In this document: in pieces, positions 59,501-64,000 of the stretch
Layout of the letters: each line of letters opens with the position of its first letter
How positions within the stretch are numbered: position 1 is the stretch's first letter
NCBI RefSeq assembly: GCF_964204645.1
Contig: NC_134032.1
Span: 436,501 to 500,500 of the forward strand
Length of the DNA stretch: 64,000 nucleotides
DNA from: Tubulanus polymorphus
Taxonomy: Eukaryota > Nemertea > Palaeonemertea > Tubulaniformes > Tubulanidae
Reading direction: 5' to 3'
The notes under the pieces: model-generated
Databases searched by the model: none
The model's input: the letters and a program-made list of their open reading frames with translations, nothing else
What the model was told of the DNA's origin: nothing
Position numbers and translations under genes: made by a program

Positions 59501-60230
59501 AACAGGTTTAAGCATTTTCAAAGCTCACTTGCAAGGAGACCCTTATCAAATTACTTTGCATTTCTTAATACCAACTTAGATCAAATTACTTCTCTTAGTT
59601 TCTTAGCAACATTATAATTATCATATTTTCTTACTCACAACAAACAAAACAAACCAAGTGCACCGCCACAAAGACAAGCCACTCCTTACACCACAAAGAC
59701 AAGTCACCACAAAGATACATTACCTAATTGGAGTAATCAAGATAATTCAACCCACAAAGTTTAAAACAAAGTATTCACTTATATGGAAAATACACATGTA
59801 AGCCATGTTTATTTTGCACACTTCACATGTAAGCCATGTTTGTTTTGCACACTACACATGTAAGCCATGTTTGTTTGCATAAATTTTGTCGTTTCATATA
59901 AGAAGTGGTCGAATTTTTCAGACGTTATTCGTGTGAAGTTTATATTTTTGTAGAAAGGAACTAAATAGCTTTAGCTAAACAACCGATAAAGAGAGTGAAG
60001 TTAGCGAAATAGAGTCGAATTGAGCAGCTCTAAAGAATAAAACTCATAAAACTCTGAACGCATCACACAAACCCATGGCTTACCCCGACACTAATATGTT
60101 CCATTATAGGAATGACCGAACTGGCCCCGACTGCCTGTAAAACCCGTGGGGACCCGGTGACGGCCCCGAGAGCCGCGGACATTGACGACACGTACAAACC
60201 GCACAACCACATAGGCCCGAACACGGCCAC
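56541..60230 (-). CDS. SLC12A8: SLC12A8 orthologue, C-terminal half (5' part beyond window)
   Basis: Six minus-strand exons, 60230-60084, 58677-58206, 57673-57579, 57482-57365, 56843-56786 and 56697-56541, join with matching phases to 348 residues ending at a TAG. The family is a membrane transporter of the cation-chloride cotransporter superfamily; vertebrate SLC12A8 has been linked to polyamine, amino acid or nicotinamide mononucleotide transport. First exon: SSMSAALGAVTGSPRVLQ, a helix typical of SLC12. Second: RGPNKVPV, two hydrophobic helices (SLIVITLISLVFILFGEVN; MPFMLTYAAVDYAYFALA) and a long cytosolic loop. Third and fourth: SWYSFLCNRWLSIFG and two helices (MFACFVIMFAIMWIYALA; VTIVIYFYI), typical of SLC12A8. 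Last: EQIVV, AAQLTEDNDDFAERGRYHQS, matching the vertebrate C-terminal L-T-x-E-N-x-D-F-A-x-R-x-R-Y-H. The N-terminal helices should lie past 64000, unless exons between 60240 and 64000 escaped me. Confidence 0.85.
57000..57290 (+). repeat. Tandem repeat, unit about 58 bp, with tRNA B-box-like words
   Basis: About five copies with CATGATGCCATCAGGTT(C/T)(A/G)AATCCCTGC. GGTTCAAATCC and GGTTTGAATCC resemble the B box of tRNA promoters. In the SLC12A8 intron between exons 57365 and 56843. Confidence 0.75.
57780..58150. repeat. Three diverged copies of a roughly 120-bp intronic repeat
   Basis: Words CAATTGATTATGGTAACA, CACCCCCTGGTGACCATA and CTTGAAACTCAC recur at about 57760-57870, 57935-58045 and 58090-58140. 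The CCCCTGGTGACCATA word also occurs near 7990. Confidence 0.6.
58745..58838. repeat. Inverted repeat with 21-bp arms
   Basis: ATAAGATAAAAACCCACTAT is mirrored by ATAGTGGGTTTTTATCTTAT around a 50-bp loop. The family word also occurs singly near 42025. Confidence 0.9.
58855..58947. mobile_element. Palindromic MITE, GGCCGGTTGCATAG (short copy)
   Basis: GGGGCCGGTTGCATAGTCAT to CGACTGTGCAACTGGGTCC. Immediately followed by the element at 58947-59079. Confidence 0.85.
58947..59079. mobile_element. Palindromic MITE, GGCTGCAGTTGTTCAAAAG ends
   Basis: Left GGCTGCAGTTGTTCAAAAGC is mirrored by right TTTTGAGCAACTGCAGCCCC. Relatives: 62892-63297 (interrupted) and 40428. Confidence 0.85.
59100..60060. 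other. SLC12A8 intron, no gene recognised
   Basis: Contains a 34-bp tandem (CACATGTAAGCCATGTTTGT, three copies, 59792-59878) and a CTACAAGTGGAATCCTCTAC near-duplicate at 59380-59440. Otherwise unremarkable. Confidence 0.5.
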
Positions 60231-60487
60231 CTAGCGGGGTTAACATAAAACACAAACATACGTATTACAAACATAGAATTAATGGGTAAGCAGGAGTGGG
60301 AGGGGTACGACAGAGCTTCTGAAATAAAATACGTGCAATATAAACGTTACGAAATCGAGGGTCGGATCTAGACGCAGGAGCATCTCAACAAATATATTCA
60401 CCGCAAATCAATAAGAAACTTGCATCATTTCGGCAGTTTAACTTTTCCAACAAATGTCGAAATTGTGCCTTTTTTGAAAAAGTGCCC

Positions 60488-60777
60488 TTAACCCTTTCAG
60501 TGCGTCTACATCGCAGTGCAGTGTATAATTCAGTGATGGATTTTGCTAGTACACCGCGCTGCGGTGTATTGATGTAATTAGTAATTATCTCTCTTGAAAG
60601 ATGGCAGCACCTGTCAAACATAGTGAAATACTAGTAACTAACGATACACTGCACCGCGGTGTAGACGCACTATAGTGGTATTCCCGTTATTCAACACACT
60701 AGGGTGGAATTTTTCAAACTTTTCAAATTATCTCCAGCACTATAGGGTATTGATAAGTCAGCACTGAAAGGGTTTAA
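60488..60777 (+). mobile_element. piggyBac-like MITE, copy 6
   Basis: TTAA-flanked, about 290 bp, ends CCCTTTCAGTGC and GCACTGAAAGGG. Confidence 0.9.
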
Positions 60778-61195
60778 TGAATGGTCAATCAAAATTCTAA
60801 TCGATCAAACCGAATTATCGTAATACCCCTGCTAGATCCGCCCTTAGATTTCTAAGTACATGCTATATATCAAACATCGTCCTTGAGTGATAACTTTCAG
60901 TTCAACTACTTTCTCATTCTCATCTCCCCCCGGGCATCATTTCACAGAGTTCATCCTAAGTTGTAGTTAGTAAGATCGAGTGCTGTTGCTGTTGTTAGGA
61001 TATTTACGTTTTAGATTCGTACGCAATGCGTCAGAAAAAGTCACCGCGCAGAAGTGACCGTTGACAGTTGGTGAATTGGAGGGTCGAGTTTAGATCATGT
61101 ACGTGCATGCATGTCGTGTGCGTGTGTGGATCAACAATAGCCTTCTTAATTACTCGGAGTAGTTTTTCCACATTCGGCTTTGCATTTTCATCAAA

Positions 61196-61373
61196 CGGTA
61201 CAGCTTAGAATTAACTTAAAGAAAATTGCGCATCGTTTATCGTACCAATTGAAACGCGTTGTACGGTAGGAGTTTAAATTCTTTCCAAAACGCCGATCAT
61301 TATCCGTTTTAAAACGGAAAATAAAAGGAAAATAGACGTTCACGATGTTAAGTTAATTCTAAGCTGTACCGTA
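61196..61373. mobile_element. MITE with 25-bp perfect terminal inverted repeats
   Basis: ACGGTACAGCTTAGAATTAA is mirrored by TTAATTCTAAGCTGTACCGT, 178 bp overall. Non-coding. Confidence 0.85.
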
Positions 61374-61379
61374 ATTCTT

Positions 61380-62220
61380 CCAATAAAGAAATATCTCTTT
61401 TTGTCAATAATTCCACAATCTCATGAAAATAAAGTTCGCCTATTGTTTTTTCAATTTTCCTATCTATCACACATCGAAATATTTCCCTATAAAATTTGTT
61501 CTCCGAGGAATCAAAAACAGCCTTATAATGTGAAAAAATATGTGCAAGGTTATGAAAGTCGATGTTTGCATTGCTGATACGGATTTAAGAATTATGAAAG
61601 AGGGTCGGATATTCTAAGGCTGGTTCGTCACTGCTTGACAAGATATCCACTTAATAAGAGTTGATACCGGTACAAGTATAGGTTTAGAGTGGGTGAAATT
61701 GAAGGCGTGTTCATGCGCATATCTCGGTGAACAAATATCGATAAATGTCGAAAAAGATATCAATCATTTGCTTTAAAGTAGTGCTAGTATTGAAAAGGTT
61801 TGGTAATGCGTGTTTGAAGTCTAAATTCAGTATAGAGGTGTTGCGTACAGCTTTGTTTAATGTCCTGTTAGTTTATTTACACTATGTTAGTTCTGTTTTC
61901 TGGTCATTCCGCCTGATGATGACCATTGGTCCACAGATGTTGTGGTTTCGTTTTAACAAATTAAATCGTATACAATTCAAATTATGGGACTTCTTCAATT
62001 ATGTACAGTGAACACGGATTAGTGATTCATTCAACTACTAAGTTGTTGCATAGTTTGTCATGTAAATCTCGTTTGAAACCACTGATGTGGCGTAGTCACT
62101 TGGAAAAAGCTCATGACTGCAAAACTAAACTGCAAGACCTCTGAACATAAAGCATGATCTTAGCTATTGTGAATAGTAAGAAGAGTCTATACTAACTATA
62201 GGTTCAGACGAGAGAAATTC
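61380..62220. other. No gene recognised
   Basis: An 88-codon ORF at 61745-62011 reads hydrophobic segments but has no splice or family support. Otherwise A/T-rich spacer. Confidence 0.45.
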
Positions 62221-62224
62221 AGCA

Positions 62225-62400
62225 ATGAATCAGTCTGAGAAAAGAGAGACTTTATTTTGAGCAATGTTTGTGAGCATCACGCCTGATGATGGGTTAAAGT
62301 GTTTAGCCGAAACGTTGCTCAAAATATAAAGTCTCTTCTATTCAAGAATTTTTTATCTCGGACTGATTGATTGCGGGATTTCTCTCGTCATCAATCTTAC
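62225..62400. mobile_element. Palindromic element with CTGATGA...GAAA core (second member)
   Basis: GAGAGACTTTATTTTGAGCA is mirrored by TGCTCAAAATATAAAGTCTC. Between them CCTGATGATGGGTTAAAGTG leads to TTTAGCCGAAACG. Same core words as 45807-45840; also shares TACACGGATATTGT with its flank. Confidence 0.75.
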
Positions 62401-62891
62401 ACGGATATTGTGTACCTTCTCGACATATAGGTTCAGTTACGCTTCATGCAATCGACAAGTATTCACGACCGATTTAAAATCGCTAGGTCTGAGAGTTGGT
62501 TTTTTTTTCAGACATGCTCATCAATACAAGTAACAACTGTTTCTTTAGGTCATCCTCACAAATCTCTTCGATGAATCGGTATGACTAGACTATTAAGCCG
62601 GAGGGGGGGGCCTATGTGGTTCACGTTTCGTGTCCTAGTAAAACAACGTCTAAACGTCACCACAATCTCTCGATGTATCGCCTTCGCGATGAAAACAGTT
62701 TTTTTTCACGGTGTAAAAGACTAGGTTCGTGTGAAGCTCAGTTTCGGAAATGAAGCGATTCGCGGATTGGAAACTATAACATAAAATGGTGCGAGGTGCA
62801 GGAAGCGGATTGCGGCCACATCCAAGACTTCACGAGTCAATAGTGCATATAGGGTCTCCTGAAAAAGCGATGGCGCATATTTCTACAGTCC

Positions 62892-63297
62892 GGGGGCTGC
62901 AGTTGCTAAAAATTTGGTTATAATTAACCGGTGGATAGTCGACATAGCGAAAATTCAAAGTTCGTTGTAACTATGTTATCTTTAACCCTTTCAGTGCATC
63001 TACACCGCAGTGCGATGTATGAATCGGTGATGGATTTCGCTAGTACACTGTACTGCAGTGTATTGATGTAATTAGTAATTATCTCTCTTGAAACATGGCA
63101 GCACCTGTCAAACACAGTGAAATACTAGTAACTAATGATACACCGCACCGCGGTGTAGACGCATTATAGTGCTATTCCTGTTATTCAACACACTAGGTTG
63201 AAATTTTTCAAAATTTTCAATTTATCTCAAGCACTATAGGGAATTATCAAGTCAGCAATGAAAGGGTTAATCAACTTTTGACTAACTGCAGCCCCGG
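62892..63297. mobile_element. Host MITE split by piggyBac-like MITE copy 7
   Basis: Outer element GGGGGCTGCAGTTGCTAAAA ... CTAACTGCAGCCCC (family of 58947-59079) is interrupted at TTAA by a full piggyBac-like MITE at 62982-63270. Confidence 0.88.
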
Positions 63298-63299
63298 AA

Positions 63300-63940
63300 A
63301 ATTAATCAGTGCAATTCTAATTGACATCAAGATCTTGATAATTGCTCAAGTGGACTAAATGTTGCATCACTTTGAAGCGAAGAACTGTCAGTCTATGACT
63401 CTGCAATACGGTCAGACCTTTCTCACTTCTTAAGACCTTTCTCACAACATTTGTTCAACTATACTCAGTATCTTGTCATCATCTCTAAGAATGCATGTCT
63501 TAATTACACAAACTATCGATATGAAATATGCTATTGCTGTTATCCTGGAAACCCGGTGCGATATCTAACATATCTCGAACAAAATTTGCCAAATTTGTTA
63601 ACTGTGCTTAGGAAGTAAAGACTCTCGAGTATTGGAATTGACCTCAATCAGGGTAAAGGTGGGGGATAAATAACTAATCGTACATGTATTCATAACTTCA
63701 GACAGTGACAGCGACAAATCATGCAAATTACACCCGTTTAATCTAGGGCTGATCAGAGACCGATATTCAATACTGATATTTATATCAGTGCGTTGAAATA
63801 TATCGAGCTTATGTGAAACATAGAAGATTACAACAAGATTCATATACAGTGTATTTTCAGGGATTTAAAGCCTTGATACTTCAGCAGACGCGATGCTACA
63901 GATACAAAATACACTTATGAATGCAGCCGCTTTAGAATTC
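63300..63940. other. No gene recognised
   Basis: Unique A/T-rich sequence. The 81-codon minus ORF at 63598-63843 has no support. Confidence 0.5.
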
Positions 63941-63941
63941 C

Positions 63942-64000
63942 AGGGCCCGGTTTTATATACTGGTGTTACCTTTAACCCAAAGACTAACTCCCACCTTGGA
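63942..64000. mobile_element. Palindromic MITE cut by the window edge
   Basis: AGGGCCCGGTTTTATATACT start, a relative of the element at 41241-41355; the other arm lies past the window. Confidence 0.6.

Noticed and set aside
60385-60621. Minus ORF and its twin at 62924-63115 with similar sequences (MFDRCCH...)
   Set aside because: Both lie within copies of the piggyBac-like MITE; similarity is due to the element, not a gene family.
61745-62011. 88-codon hydrophobic ORF
   Set aside because: No splice context, family or promoter support.

Overview
This is a eukaryotic, animal window: genes carry short GT-AG introns, signal peptides and metazoan domain mosaics, and much of the DNA is MITEs, tandem repeats and relics of retroelements and Polinton-like DNA. 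The large LDLa/LRR/7TM receptor is of the GRL101 type known from snails and relatives, so a lophotrochozoan (mollusc, annelid, nemertean or similar) is my best guess; the phylum cannot be fixed from sequence alone.

Layout. 1-4.7 kb: long CAG repeat, minisatellites, no convincing gene. 4.7-7.4 kb (-): N-terminal half of an EEF1D (eEF1B-delta) gene, ending at a stop before the exchange domain. 10.5-11.5 kb (-): intronless class A orphan GPCR. 12.6-13.5 kb (-): decayed protein-primed family B DNA polymerase with an intein-like junction. 14.0-14.3 kb: pure CTG repeat. 14.9-21.0 kb (+): three-exon CUB/C-type lectin/LDLa/LRR/7TM receptor of about 1,945 residues. 22.3-23.2 kb (-): LTR-retrotransposon gag relic, then a 43-bp minisatellite. 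24.0-26.5 kb (+): two-exon gene with a 13 x 13-residue repeat; its paralogue is at 42.8-44.4 kb. 28.0-30.7 kb: second, decayed copy of the 4.7-13.3 kb block (EEF1D pseudogene, GPCR 5' flank without the GPCR, polymerase relic). 30.9-31.7 kb (-): three-exon gene for a small secreted six-cysteine peptide. 33.9-34.5 kb (+): LINE endonuclease relic. 37.3-50.5 kb (-): ten-exon SR-rich nuclear protein gene, with the second paralogue nested on the opposite strand in its largest intron. 56.5-60.2 kb (-): C-terminal half of SLC12A8; its 5' part lies beyond the right edge.

The genes do not form a pathway. The window is a mosaic of housekeeping genes (EEF1D, the SR protein, SLC12A8) and lineage-variable receptor, peptide and repeat-domain genes. 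A TTAA-flanked piggyBac-like MITE family (at least seven near-complete copies) and about ten other palindromic families fill introns and spacers. Most notable: the intein-like junction in the polymerase relic, the secreted peptide gene, the mosaic receptor, the paralogous pair with rapidly changing internal repeats, and tandem arrays that appear to have grown from MITE termini.
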